Below the pieces are notes generated by a model. The model was given only the letters and a program-made list of their open reading frames with translations, did no database searches and had not been told where the DNA came from. DNA of 64,000 bases from positions 1,488,001 through 1,552,000 of the forward strand of contig JAHQRK010000004.1 in the NCBI GenBank assembly GCA_019828595.1. The letters are read 5' to 3'. A program made the position numbers and the translations under genes. Below are positions 53,299 through 64,000 of this stretch, piece after piece (position 1 is the stretch's first letter; each line of letters opens with the position of its first letter). This DNA is from Aphanomyces cochlioides. Taxonomy: Eukaryota > Oomycota > Saprolegniomycetes > Saprolegniales > Verrucalvaceae.

Positions 53299-53340
53299 GG
53301 AATGCGATGGCCTGACGCATCTTGTAGTAGCGCAGAAAGA

Positions 53341-54271
53341 ATGACGACGCTCGACATGCCCATGACGTCTGTACCCCTCGGCGAGAAATCGCACGTTGCC
53401 TCGTACAGCGATCGCAACTTGGACAACCTCGACACCAAGTCGAAAGCCACGAAATCCTCGAACGACAAGGTCAAGCTCGACCGATCACCTGTCAATGCAA
53501 ATAAGATCGTATACCCCCCTCGTCTCCTAGTTGACTTCAATTCTCTGCATGTACGTCGTCCCCTCGTTGATTAACGGATTTATGTCATGTGTAGATCGAT
53601 GCGCTGAACAAATATGTCGCTTTCTACTCGATTCCAGTACGAGAAGAGTACACGAAAGACGACATTGCGGCTCTCGTCGCACGGTAGAAAGATCTCCTCT
53701 CTTATAGTTTCATCTCAATTGTAGACACTTTGACTGCTCGCTTGAGGTCGAAGAAGACGAGTCGATCTTGTCATTTGTGACTAGAGTGCGCAATGGCGAA
53801 AAGACGGCGCGCACTCGCCCCCCTGCCCCAAAGAACACACAAGCATCCAAGAAAGTTGCGAAAGAAGAGTCCAAGACGTCGACAAAGCGTGCTCGAGAAG
53901 CCGAAGAAGAAGACGGTGACAAAGACGAAGAAGTAGAGGCAGCGCAACCTCCTCCACCCAAGAAATCGACCAAGTCGTCGAACAAGAGCTCCAAGGACAA
54001 GGCGAGCGATAAGAACAACGATGACAACGAACTCTACTGCGTTTGCAACCTCCCAGGCTACGGTGCCATGATTGCCTGCGACGGCAAGCAATGTCCGAAC
54101 CCGAGCCAATGGTACCATTTGGAGTGCGTTGGATTTTCTGACGGACAACATCCCGACACGTGGTTGTGCCCTGAATGCGACCCCAAGGCATTTGCCACGG
54201 TACAACAGAAGAAGAAGAAGAAGAACCGCAACAAAGTGCCTGAGAAGTCCAAAGATAGTTCGCGGCGGTAG
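53341..54271 (+). CDS. SAP30-like plus PHD-finger protein
   Basis: Three exons joined by introns near 53551-53594 and 53684-53724, about 280 residues. Residues 65-130 follow the SAP30 Sin3-binding pattern: VDFNSLHIDALNKYVAFYSI, then YTKDDIAALVARHFDCSLEV and a closing SFVTRVRNG helix. A basic/acidic linker follows. The C-terminal PHD finger has its zinc ligands in YCVCNLPGYGAMIACDG, CPNPSQWYHLECVG and WLCPECD, the ING-like type that reads H3K4me3. The predicted role is to link Sin3-HDAC complexes to methylated histone H3. Confidence 0.75.
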
Positions 54272-54302
54272 ATAGCGTATCTCACTATTTTTGGTCTTTT
54301 GG

Positions 54303-56626
54303 TCATTTAACATGGTCGAGTTGCAGCGCATGGTAGAGAAACACAATTTCGTCAGCCGCGGCTTGGAGCTGATCGAGTCGCCCGAGTCCACTAAAATGAC
54401 CTCCGTCGTCACTCACTTTGCACCACATTTCTACGGGTAACTCGCGACGCTGGCGGAGGCGGTGGACCCATGTCAATGGCTCCCAGTAATTCACTCGAGG
54501 GTCGTTGAGCGCTGTAGTGACGAGCATCGCAGGGTAATTACCACGATCGCGAATGTTGGAACATGGCGAGTATGACTCAATGTACTCGCGTGTGGTAGAG
54601 TCGACAGAAGGATTCCCCCATTCATCGTATTCGTGGATTGTGAGAGGTAGCGAAGGATCTTGCATTGTCGTTGCAATATCAAGGAATGGCACGTTCAAAA
54701 CCAATGCGCGGAAGAGGTCTGGCCTTTGGTTTGCAATGTATCTACGAAGAAATCGTCGGCATGAATATGACTAATGGCACGCACCCCATGATAAGGCCAC
54801 CCGCTGAGGTTCCTTTGGCAGCTAGACATGCTGGAGATGTGAACTTTTTGGCAACTAAATATTCGGCACAGCTGATGAAATCCATGAATGAATTCTTCTT
54901 GTTGAGACCGCGACCTTGAGCGTGCCATCCAAGGCCAAGCTCCCCTCCACCGCGGACATGGGCATAGGCAAGAATCCATTTGCGATCAAGTAGCGAGAGA
55001 GCCTCCATATCGTAGCCAGTCTCGAGATTCATTCCATAAGCACCATAACCAACGAGTAGTGTTGGGTTCGACCCATCGTATTTGATGTCCTTCGCATGCA
55101 CAAGAGTCATGGGAACTTGGACGTCATTGCGGGGAACAAGAACTCGATGGCAGATATAGCCAGATGGATCAAATTGAGGCACCGCTGGCGCTTCTTTCAC
55201 AACTGTCAATGTGCCTGTACATGCATAAGAGATAATACATCTACGCGAGGCAGTACGTGTTGGGATTTCGTACTGCAAGACAGTCTCAGGAAGAAGCGGT
55301 GTTGCAACTGAGAAGCGCACTGTGTTTGAGGCAAAATTGCGGTTAGCACATGGATACAAGACGCCATTCGAGTAATCTGCAAGAGGTACAAGATGCGTTG
55401 ACTTCAGATCCGCCAAAGGTGCGATACGGATTTGAGGTACTCCTGCGGCACGTTCATAAAGGACGAGAAAGTCTTCAAATAAGTCGATTTCATCAATCTT
55501 TACATCTAAATGTGTATGTTAGATACTTGTCCATGAGACTTAACTATAACCTGGATGATCAGTTAAGCCTTCAAACCATTCCCCACGGTTCTTGTCGGGC
55601 ATCACGACAACTTTATAATTGCTTGCCTAGAAGCTGTGAGTCAAAGGACATAAAAGTTCTACCTTGTCGGCATTTGTGACAATATAAAAAGCATCTTTGG
55701 AATGGTCAGCAAAGTAGAGTACATCAGGATCTCTTGCACGAATGAGGACAGGAATTGCAGCTGTGTCATTTGCATCGAGGCTATGGACTTCAGATGACCT
55801 CTTTGAATTTGCATTGATAAGCACAAAACGCATGTCTTTTGTCAAAACCACATCCAAGTAAACACTAGGATCTGCTTCTTCAAACACCTATGATAAATTG
55901 AAAGGTGAAACCCTGGCCTTTTAGCAACCCAAGCCATACCAATGTGTCAGTGCCATGACGATGTCGATAAACTCTACTTGGGCGGTGGAAATCGTCGGGC
56001 ACGGTGTAGTAGAGTGAGCCTACTTGATCCCACTCGATACTTCGGACATAGTTGTTGATCTTGGACACTCGAGATGTGCGGATTTCCTTAATGAAGGCAT
56101 TGTAGAGTTCGTCGCCCGACATGTCGACTGTGTATGCGATGAAATTGCCGTCAGGAGAGACTTTGAAGACACCAATCTGGCCAAAGTGTTCCATGCCATT
56201 GGAGTTGAGCACGACTTCTTCTTTTCCGCTGTGGAGGATATGTTGGCGACAATAAATGGGAAAGTTCATTCGTGGGACAGTTTTCAAGTAATACATGTAC
56301 TCGCCAATTTGCTCCGGCACCGAGTGCTCGACCTTACCCAAATTGAGACGACTTCGCATTTCCAAATATATCTGTCGTTGGAATTTCCGATATGGCTTGC
56401 TCTCACGTCGCCACAAATCATGTTCGTTCTACATTCAATTTTCTTGGTATGTACTTTCTTGTGTTGATTGTCTTACCTGAAGAAACTTGTGGAGTTTGGG
56501 GCTTGAAAGATCCCGCATCCAGTCAAATGAGACTGATGAATACACTCGTAGAGCGTTTGACCGCTGTCGTATTACCGAGACCTTGCTTGCCGCGGCTCCG
56601 CGCAGCATCTTGACGAAGAGCGCCAT
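54303..56626 (-). CDS. Oligopeptidase B-type prolyl oligopeptidase (S9A)
   Basis: Multi-exon gene starting MALFVKMLRGAAAS (56626). A beta-propeller part (EHFGQIGVFKVSPDGNFIAY, YTVPDDFHRPSRVYRHR, DPDVLYFADHSKDAFYIVT) is followed by the alpha/beta-hydrolase. The oxyanion/strand region is LVGYGAYGMN and ILAYAHVRGGGELG; the nucleophile Ser is in KGTSAGGLIMG; Asp in NDPRVNYWEP; His in DGGHFSG. The enzyme cuts short peptides after basic residues. An intron with donor GTGCGT splits MG from YIANQRPDLFRA. The N-terminus could direct it to mitochondria. ATCCGGA words lie upstream. Confidence 0.92.
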
Positions 56627-56659
56627 GACGATTCAATTCCCAAAATGAGATGAGGGAAT

Positions 56660-56687
56660 ATACGGATAAATACCTTTATCCGGAATT
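56660..56687. promoter_or_regulatory. ATCCGGAT-type motif upstream of oligopeptidase B
   Basis: TATACGGATAAA (56660-56671) and CTTTATCCGGAATT (56674-56687) lie 34-60 bp upstream of the minus-strand start. Confidence 0.4.
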
Positions 56688-56985
56688 TATATTTAGATAA
56701 TTGGATAAAATGATCAATTTTAATCCAATTAATTGACATTAAAATTTATTTTTTGACCAATTAAATCGAATTTGATAGCGTGATCAACTTGATGTATGTC
56801 GCAAGTGATGACGGATAACTTGTCAAAGACGGCCAAATGACTTTACCCGCTGAACTTCCAGGTTTCATTACATGCACGACCATGCGAATCCAAAGACAAG
56901 ATCGAGCGATGCATGGTATGGCGCGCGTATTCCATGAGCGTGAAAGGTTGATCTCTAGGCGTTCGAAGGAGATTCTGAGTTGAAC
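56688..56985. other. AT-rich divergent spacer
   Basis: Between oligopeptidase B (-) and the membrane-protein gene (+). A 76-codon frame on the minus strand has no support. Nothing else seen. Confidence 0.4.
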
Positions 56986-56989
56986 ATGC

Positions 56990-57020
56990 ACTTATCCGGA
57001 TAAAGTTGGATTATCCAGCG
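56990..57020. promoter_or_regulatory. ATCCGGAT motif upstream of membrane-protein gene
   Basis: CTTATCCGGATAAAG (56991-57005) followed by GATTATCC, 30-60 bp before the ATG at 57051. Confidence 0.4.
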
Positions 57021-57050
57021 AATCTGATACAGATCCTTCAAAGCGCCACC

Positions 57051-58180
57051 ATGGAGGAGTCGAACGAAGACAGCCGGCCGATCCTGTCACGCTATCCTTC
57101 TGAGACGCTCTTGATGCCACGGCGAGAGCGTGCCAAACCTATTTTCTATGGCGTTGAGTCGTTCTGGCCAACGTTGATTGATTTCTATTCGGTTCAAGAC
57201 GACACTCGAGTGCTCTGGAGCTCTCGCTCTCATCGCAAAACGTTCTACACGCTCTACATGGCTTTCGTCCGAGATCCACGGTGGCGGCTCATGTCATGGA
57301 GCTTATGGACTGCTGCATTTTCAATCGCTGGTGCGTCATTTTATCTCTACGGAAGCGTGAACGAATGCGATTTTGAACCGCATGCTGCCCAACTCAATGC
57401 AAGCGAAGTCCCTATCGAAGTCATTCACAAATGGGTGGACTTGCCCTATTTTTTGGGCGCTGTTTGCTTTTTTATTGCTCAATTGCTGACCTACTTGGAA
57501 GTCATCAACTGCTGCCATGACCTCGAGGTTTATCACGTCTCCATTCATATTGCCTCATTCGTCTCTTCTAGAGGTGGCTTCATGAATATGTCCATGCAAA
57601 GCCATCTGTCCGTCGCATGAAATGGTTTGGATTTTCGCCGTATCGCATCGACTACTGGAGTGCTTTGCTCAACGTCGTGGGTTGGGGACTCTTGGTGTGT
57701 GCTAGAGGTTATATCTATCGAGCGAAAGTATTTGGTGTCGTCAATCTCTCGCGTGGTGATCCTAAGATCTTTTGGGGTCACTGGATACCTAGTCTTTTTG
57801 GGTATTTTTGCTTAACCGTGGGTATGTATCTCGCGCACGTCGAAGTAATTCACAGATGGTTCGTCTGCCGACTGAACAAACTTGAGTTCTGGGTCACAGG
57901 TACTGCCTCGATCATAAATTAGCGTTCATATGTCGTCGCAGGAACAAATTGTCTGAGCGTTCTCTTTCTATTTATGTGTTCCGTCAGCCAATTTATCGAT
58001 CCAGTCAATATTGTCTTCACAGACGACAGCTCCATGACTGCATTCCAAACTGGATCTGCGCTTGGACTTGCGTCGGCCGTGCTTAGCATCATCGAAGTCG
58101 AGCGACTGCATTTACCATCAAGACATCCTGTCTATGGCAAATTTGAAAAAACTGGAGGATCCATTTATGGATCTGTGTGA
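57051..58180 (+). CDS. Multi-pass membrane protein, unknown function
   Basis: Three exons (57051-57527, 57572-57899, 57942-58180), 347 residues. The start is the ATG in a GCCACCATGG context (MEESNEDSRPILSRYP). Six to seven hydrophobic segments are visible, including SWSLWTAAFSIAGASFYLYG, YFLGAVCFFIAQLLTYLE, ALLNVVGWGLLVCARGY, FGYFCLTVGMYLAHVEV and CLSVLFLFMCSV. The family is not known to me; it looks like a conserved oomycete membrane protein. It ends 12 bp from the convergent ARM-repeat gene. Confidence 0.65.
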
Positions 58181-58192
58181 TATTGAGATTGA

Positions 58193-58813
58193 CTAACCAA
58201 AGATTACATTCAAAAACATGCCCTTCTTTTGGATTTCGGCGTTGGACACATGCTCGACCATGAGATCCGAAACGTTGATAAGATTTTTCGCCACCAGTGT
58301 ATTTCCATCTACAAAATCAACGTCATGAACCCGTGAATGACCTTCTATCGTACGGTGGTTGGCGCAAAAGACGACCAAGGCCCAAAATCCTTCAGCGACC
58401 ACTGCTTCGTTTGAGCGATGCAGCTTGAGAGCAGTTGCCACTGCGTCGATCGCACCTTCTTGTTGGACCAAGTTCAAGTTTGGATCTACCATCAAATGAA
58501 AAACTGAGTTTTGGACGACGACGTACCACAATGGAATGCAACAGTTCGAAGCGCACGGCAACCATCTTCTTGCATCGATCCATTCTCCTGTGATCGTTTC
58601 ATGGCATCTACAATCGCAGTAATGGCGCCACATTCACCAGCTTGAACTTTAATTCGCGCTACAAGTACAAAAGTAATTCCTTCCTCCATCAAGTCAAGAC
58701 TTGCATTGGTTGAATGTCAATTGAACGAGTTTGTTCAAGCCTTCTGCGGCCACGAGAGGAGACTGACTTGCGATCAAAGTAATCGCTTCTTGCAATGGCG
58801 ACGCTTCTGCCAT
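58193..58813 (-). CDS. Armadillo-repeat protein
   Basis: Starts MAEASPLQEAITLIASQSPL (58813) and continues through three or four small introns. Repeat units are QAGECGAITAIVDAMKRSQE..DGCRALRTVAFHC, QEGAIDAVATALKLHRSNEA, and AEGFWALVVFCANHRTIE, with the GAI/VxAL pattern of ARM repeats. About 160 residues in all, the size of short ARM proteins of oomycetes. The exact first splice (near 58695) is unresolved because two acceptors fit. Two ATCCGGA words lie 30-60 bp upstream. Confidence 0.65.
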
Positions 58814-58843
58814 GGTAATTTCAAAAGTGGCGACCAAAGACCC

Positions 58844-58875
58844 GTATCCGGACATCCCATTTTTATCCGGATATC
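58844..58875. promoter_or_regulatory. ATCCGGAT motif pair in a divergent promoter
   Basis: GTATCCGGACAT (58844-58855) and TTTATCCGGATATC (58862-58875) lie between the minus-strand ARM gene (start 58813) and the plus-strand fusion gene (start 58934). Confidence 0.45.
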
Positions 58876-58933
58876 TGATTTGATTTTGGCGCCATTTTTC
58901 AATTTCCTCAGAAAGCGAATCGTTTGCATCAAG

Positions 58934-61900
58934 ATGTCCGATCAACCAAGCTCATCATATCCTCATGTCCTGCCCACGTCGCTTTTTTGCTCGAGCCAGG
59001 GAGATCTGATGACGAAGAACTCATCCTGCAAATCCAAGGCGTGAACTGTGATCAGTCACTGAGATCATTGTACTTTCCTCTTTCAGATTTCCTCGAACAA
59101 GTTCATAAGAGTGACGGGTAGAAATCCCATGTACTCCTCTGGTCAAAACGTGAAAGAGATGTTGAGCTGATGCTAAGCACATCGATATACTCTGGTGAGC
59201 ACGATGACCTCAGGCAGGTGGCAAATCACTCAATGCCTTTATGAAACTGTTCAGTTACTTAGTCGTTTCGTCCCCACGAGGTGAATGTGATTTCAATGGA
59301 AAGTGCGCCAACGATGAGGCATCTGGAAGCAGTAGAGACGTTAATTCAGCCGTTCGTTGAGCAAATCCTTGACGGGGTTCCACCTTTTCTTCAATGCAGC
59401 TCTATATCTCTAATCGCTCAAGCCGTTCGTCGAGCAGCGTCAGTCGATGTCAGGTATAATGATCCATCCACCCCAGAGTACCAACTTTGTAGCCAACGCG
59501 TCATGGATGAAACATTGGCCTTGGCATCCGTTGGTTTCACACACCTCGACAATAGTCACCACAACCAAACACTTGCTGACGACTTTCATGGCCTTCATAC
59601 GAAACGTGCTGACTCACGCACGAAGCTGAAGGCTCGAGCAACAGAAATCCAAGCGAAGTGGCTCAACGTGCGCTTTCGAACTTTGTCGCTGGTGCCCACA
59701 TTGGAGCTACCTGATTTCATTTTTCATGAAAACTACGATGTTGACGTCTTGCCATCTTCTGCCCCAGATTCGGCTGGTCTTGCTAAAGAGGTAACCATTC
59801 TTGGTCATCGGTGTGTATCCTTGGCATGTAGATTGCTGCGTACAGGAATGAACTGGATAGGCGCTTAAATGAAAGTCGTAAACAAGAACGACTTCAAGCT
59901 GCAGAGTCTACGCAGCACCAACAGTCTTCCGAAGCACGCCGCAAACGTGAGGTACATGTGGAAATGATAATAATTCCTCTATGAAAGAGTGTGTAGCTCT
60001 ATGCCCAGCAAAAACGCTTTGAGCAGGCTCAACATCGATGGAATAACCTGTCGAACAAAATGCTTCAGCATCAACGCCGCATGCGAAGAGCAGCGGTCAA
60101 GTTGGCCTACGCGCGGGACGAGTATGCTCAAGACTACGAAGATAACCGCTCAATGTTCAGCAAGCGAAGGAAATTGCTCCGACCATTTTTATTGAAGTAC
60201 ATTGCAAGCCTCCTGAACCAAGCCACACTTCGTGCTACGTGGGCTTCACAAATGCAACCAAAGCAGCAGCTTGTGCTACCTGCAACGCCCGCAACTTGTC
60301 GCGTTGTCCGACTAGCGATGCTTGTTTGCCCAAACCCGTTTGGGATAAATTATGCCCATCTCTACCAGCGGTTTTTTGAAAAGCACACTGGCGACTACAA
60401 TGTGGTCTTTGAGTGGACCGTGTTTGACATTGCTGCAATGGAATTTCCCTCGCGCGCAGCACAGCGCTGTGCAGATGGTTTCTTCATCGGTGGTCCTCCT
60501 AATGTTACTGAAGCCCCCGATCATGCTAGAAAATCAAGCCAGTGGTACCCATCTCTTCTTGCTCTGGTCCGAGAACTGGTTTCCCAAGGGCAGATTGTCG
60601 GCGCACTAGGCCAAGGTCATCCTATCCTTGCTGAAGCACTGGGTGGTCGCATCGAGACTCGGCCTATTTGGCAACAAGCTCACAATGTCATTGAGGAAAG
60701 AGTCCTCGTTCAGGGACGCTCGCAAATACGAGTGCGTGTGGTTCATTCATTACATGGTGAATATGTTGCATCACTCGACCATGCTCTTGTCCGATCGACG
60801 CTCAGCTTGCCAGTCCCAGGGACAATGCATTCATTTGTTTCTTCGTTCAAGGCCCCAACACTGCGTCTCTTATCCTTGGATGGTTATCCAGAATGTGGCA
60901 ATCTCATATTTACTCTGCTCCGAATGTTTCATGAAGAGAATGTTCATTCAGAGTCATGCTCAAGCTCGTTAGCACTCGATTGGGTCTCCGCAGCACCGTC
61001 AGTGGCGCGTCAATTCATCCAGCTCTTTGAATCGACATCTTACCAGTCCAATGGTGACTTGCCTCCACTACTCCACGATGGTCGAACATCACCAGTCAAC
61101 TTTTTTGCAATGAAGGCATCAACACCCCACACCGATTTCATATCCGACACAGAGGAATTCGTGACTTTTGCAGCCCATGAACATGCTACTGCCATTGTCC
61201 TCGGCGTCTCGCTATCGAATGATGGTTATCCCATTGTGTTTCCACATTGTGCTTTGAGCGACTTGACGGATGTCCGCCAAGTTCTCCCATCGTCCAGCGA
61301 GCGTGAAAATATCTGCATCCAGCACCTCGATCTCCTCCAACTCAAGACTTTGACAATTTTGCACAGCTACCAACGCCGCCATGTGATAAAATCTCCACGC
61401 AAAGTGCCCGGCTCGAAGTCTTCATCTGCTCACAATCGCCTCCAGACGCTCGTCGAAGTTCTTCACACTGTGAATGCCTTGAATCACGGCGGCTCTTCCA
61501 TGCGCGTTGTCGTCAAGTTTCCCCAAGAAGAGCTGGAAATGGTATCCAACCTGGACATGGAAAGATATTGGGCTGCACTCATCGGAGCACTCAACGCAAC
61601 CACAGAGATAGAAGTCACTGTTGTTTCGTTTGATGCCATGCTGCTGCGTGTTCTACGGTCGATGAGGCCAACATGGGAATTCATTCTAGCCATCCCCCTC
61701 AATCGAAACCCTCAGGATGGATTCTTTGTGCGCCAGCAAGCCAAATCAGTGGCACGTGTAGCTGATGGCATCCTCCTCTTCAAGACGCATGCTCTTATGT
61801 GTGGATATCCATGCAGCGACCGCATTCAGCCTGTCGCTGTTGCTGGGCTGTATCGTGATGCTGGCCTTCGAGTATACGTGGACGCAAACGACTCACAATC

Positions 61901-62663
61901 TGTGTGCGTCCTACTGGAGGCGCAAGAGAAGAGTCCAGTTCGCGACCAACTAGCTTTACTTCTCCTTGGAGTTGATGGCGTCTTCACATCCAACCCGCAT
62001 CCAGTCCAAGATGCATGGAAATTCTTTCAAGAGAAACATGCGATAGTTGAGGAAGTCCGCCAAGCTATTTGCAATTATGGCTGTACGATGGCTGCACAAA
62101 TGGAGGCCGACATGCACAAACATGACCAAGTCTACCACCACTACGCTCATCACTACTACAAGGAGCCACAGGAGCTACACAATCAGGAGCGAGATAATCC
62201 AATCGGCGATGATGTTCTTCAACTCATAGCTCGTCTCGGCCAAGTGGATATTGCAATCGAAGCTGCTCGGCAGATCCAAGCTCATGACCTATACCACTGC
62301 AAGCCAATTGCAGTGGTAGATGCGCAGCCATCTCGACGTGAAAACATTCGCATGGCTGTGAAAGCACCAATACTAGACAAAGTCCGCTGGGTCAAGCGTG
62401 AGGCTCCGCCCAAGGGCAAGCGAAGTCGAGGCTTTGCATTTCGATCACCATTGGCCCCTGCACCAGACTGGAGAGATGACAATGCTGTTCTTTCTGTGCG
62501 TCACTCCCCTATGCCTCCAACAGCGAGGCCATCTCGTCGGGGCCGAGGACATGCACATAGGACAATCAAGGCACACCCAACCAGTCCATCGACGACATCA
62601 TCCGACGAAAACGAATCACGGCGCGTCGTTTTTCATTCAATCTCCCTCCCGGCATGCACATAA
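58934..62663 (+). CDS. Fusion of GATase1-like and GDPD-like domains, probably catalytically dead
   Basis: Six exons (58934-58966, 58996-59117, 59255-59280, 59333-59790, 59832-59951, 59997-62663) join in frame to 1141 residues. A helical N-terminal part (EQAQHRWNNLSNKMLQHQRR) precedes a class I glutamine-amidotransferase fold at about residues 355-560 (GFFIGGPPNVTEAPD, then GALGQGHPILAEALGG, HSLHGEYVASL, LRLLSLDGYPE). The nucleophile Cys of GxCxGxQ reads Gly and the GHPE His reads Tyr. A GDPD-like TIM barrel follows (about 635-950; AIVLGVSLSNDGYPIVF, HLDLLQLKTL, LLGVDGVFTSNPHP), where the IExD metal ligands are replaced. The tail is basic and disordered. Likely a scaffold or regulator. The first intron (29 nt) is unusually short. 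Confidence 0.7.
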
Positions 62664-62689
62664 CAAGCGGCGGACAGCATATTTATTGC

Positions 62690-63561
62690 TTAGTTGGTAG
62701 TGAGGTATCTTTCGACATGCTGGGCGAGAATACGCTCCTCTTCTGATTCGCCCAACGCGCAACTCGTGCCTCCATAATCTAGTCAATTAGTCAAGACCCA
62801 ACACATGTTGACAAGGACGTACTCGATGGAAGTTGATCTATGTCAATGGCTGCCAACAATTCTTGTGTCGCGGTGCTTGATGTACAGATGCGAATCTTGG
62901 CTTTTGTGACGGGGTCAATCATTGGACTCATGGCACGGTACGTTGCGTTGAACCATCCAGGTACGTTGATCACGATGATCTGTGCACTGCGTTCGGGATA
63001 ATGCGCACCGGCAAATGCCATGGCTTGGCGAATGAATGATGTCACATCGCCAGTGAGGTCGAAAAATCCAAAGTTGGCCACGTCCAAGACTGTAATCGAT
63101 CGGCCCGAATCCGATGGCTCGAGAATCTTCCATAAAAACTCCGTAATGTACATGTAATGACGAAGCAGTTGATCCATGCTCAGGCCTGAGTTCTTGAGCG
63201 TCTTGAAATCGACGTAGCCCAGGCGCTCATAGTACACACGATGGCCCTAGACACACACGTGATGATGATTCATTGCATAGACGATTGCAACACATACATT
63301 CTTCGACTTGCCATGAAAGTACTGTGGGTAGTTTTGCTTGATGATGCGGAAGTGCGGCTGTGGTTCATACAGGAGCGTGTCGATACGGTTTTCGCGGCGC
63401 CATTTCAACGTAGCTTCATATCGTTGCCGACCCTTTTCGAGGTTTCCCTTCTCGGCTGCAATAAAGCGTGGCGAGAATGGAATTTCTTCAACCGCCGCGG
63501 AAGCCTTCACAACGGCGGACTCGTCTCGTCCGGCCACGGTATCCTCGGCATGGGCCGGCAT
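62690..63561 (-). CDS. SEC14/CRAL-TRIO lipid-binding protein
   Basis: Three exons (63298-63561, 62823-63246, 62690-62778) give 258 residues starting MPAHAEDTVAGRDES. The CRAL-TRIO N region is KGNLEKGRQRYEATLKWRRE; the lipid-binding domain has QNYPQYFHG, GHRVYYERLGYVDF, ITVLDVANFGFFDL, YPERSAQIIVINVPGWFNAT and ends LPSNYGGTSCALGESEEE, the usual lid and gate region. Sec14 proteins move or present phosphatidylinositol and other lipids. A further 5' exon starting near 63766 is possible but not supported. It ends 26 bp from the convergent fusion gene. Confidence 0.9.
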
Positions 63562-63766
63562 TCTGATGCTGAACTGCGTGCGTCGACGAAAAAAAGATTA
63601 TGACGTCCTGCCATCCCTCTGCCAAAACTCGGTACACCCTCTTTGGAGATTCGGGCTCTTTTTTTCCGTTGCGATCTCCTCTTTTGAGAAATTGTACCCG
63701 AAAATGTCCTTCTCTGTAGTCTTTCGAACGACTTTGATTGGCCACAGCACTGACTGTAGTTGTCAA

Positions 63767-64000
63767 ATCTTCATCGACAGCGTAGAAAAAAAGTCGGATA
63801 AAAATATCTTACCACATGGCAAGCAGTAACTTAATAGTTGTACACTGTACTATCAATAGCTAATTCACAGTATTATTATTGTGCTTTTGATACAAAATTG
63901 TGAGGAACGGTTTGAATCGACCGAGGTTTCGAATCGATTCCGAATCGAACGGGCTTCTCTGATTGGCTAGAATTAAAAATTAAAATTTTTCAGCCAATCA
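63767..64000. promoter_or_regulatory. Spacer with CCAAT-type inverted repeat
   Basis: AT-rich and without a gene. TGATTGGCT (63960-63968) and AGCCAATCA (63992-64000) form an inverted repeat around AATTAAAAATTAAAATTTTT at the very end of the window. A GTCGGATAAAAAT word lies at 63792. Confidence 0.45.

Noticed and set aside
1..64000. CRISPR arrays, rRNA and tRNA genes
   Set aside because: No regularly spaced identical repeats with unique spacers and no rRNA or credible tRNA sequence were seen; the DNA is eukaryotic.

Overview
This is nuclear DNA from a eukaryote, most likely a saprolegnialean oomycete (Aphanomyces or a close relative). The evidence is a compact set of eukaryotic genes with many tiny GT-AG introns (mostly 40-53 nt), very short spacers, and protein families typical of oomycetes. 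The genus is an inference from general gene style and repeat load; no marker gene proves it. Exon structures below were worked out by hand from reading frame, GT/AG sites and family similarity.

Positions 1 to about 16,000 are repeat territory. They hold a degenerate minisatellite, three copies (A, B, C) of an unclassified dispersed repeat, two short fragments resembling the stalk region of the kinesin gene found further along, two arrays of short GGAC/TCCGG-type units, two Helitron-like elements joined head to tail, and one Ty1/copia LTR retrotransposon (8339-13864, minus strand, target duplication CGTAG). The LTRs of that element are almost identical but its reading frames are broken in several places.

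From about 15,900 the window becomes gene-dense: a small hypothetical gene, an SAM methyltransferase, NAF1 (H/ACA RNP assembly), a CHD1L/ALC1-type SNF2 remodeler with macro domain, a PHAF1 (UPF0183) protein, an unknown protein with an Ig/p53-like candidate domain, an EAG/HCN-like K+ channel with a cyclic-nucleotide-binding domain, a GTPase-like protein, glycine amidinotransferase, an SLC35B4-type nucleotide-sugar transporter, a MYB protein of the SHAQKYF type, a coiled-coil plus TPR gene, two tandem cytochrome b561 genes, a kinesin, a HEAT-repeat protein, mitochondrial EF-Ts, an FKBP8-like tail-anchored PPIase, a SAP30-like/PHD protein, oligopeptidase B, a multi-pass membrane protein, an ARM-repeat protein, a long GATase1-like/GDPD-like fusion that looks catalytically dead, and a SEC14/CRAL-TRIO protein.

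Convergent neighbours are packed so tightly that two pairs overlap at their stop codons. Several divergent or promoter-side spacers share a palindromic ATCCGGAT motif, others share CCAAT-type motifs (AGCCAATCA). A 538-bp near-perfect fold-back element sits upstream of the EF-Ts gene. The genes do not form one pathway; the window is ordinary chromosome with a repeat-rich flank. The most unusual items are the ATCCGGAT motif, the double pseudoenzyme fusion, the captured kinesin-like fragments and the Helitron head-to-tail junction.
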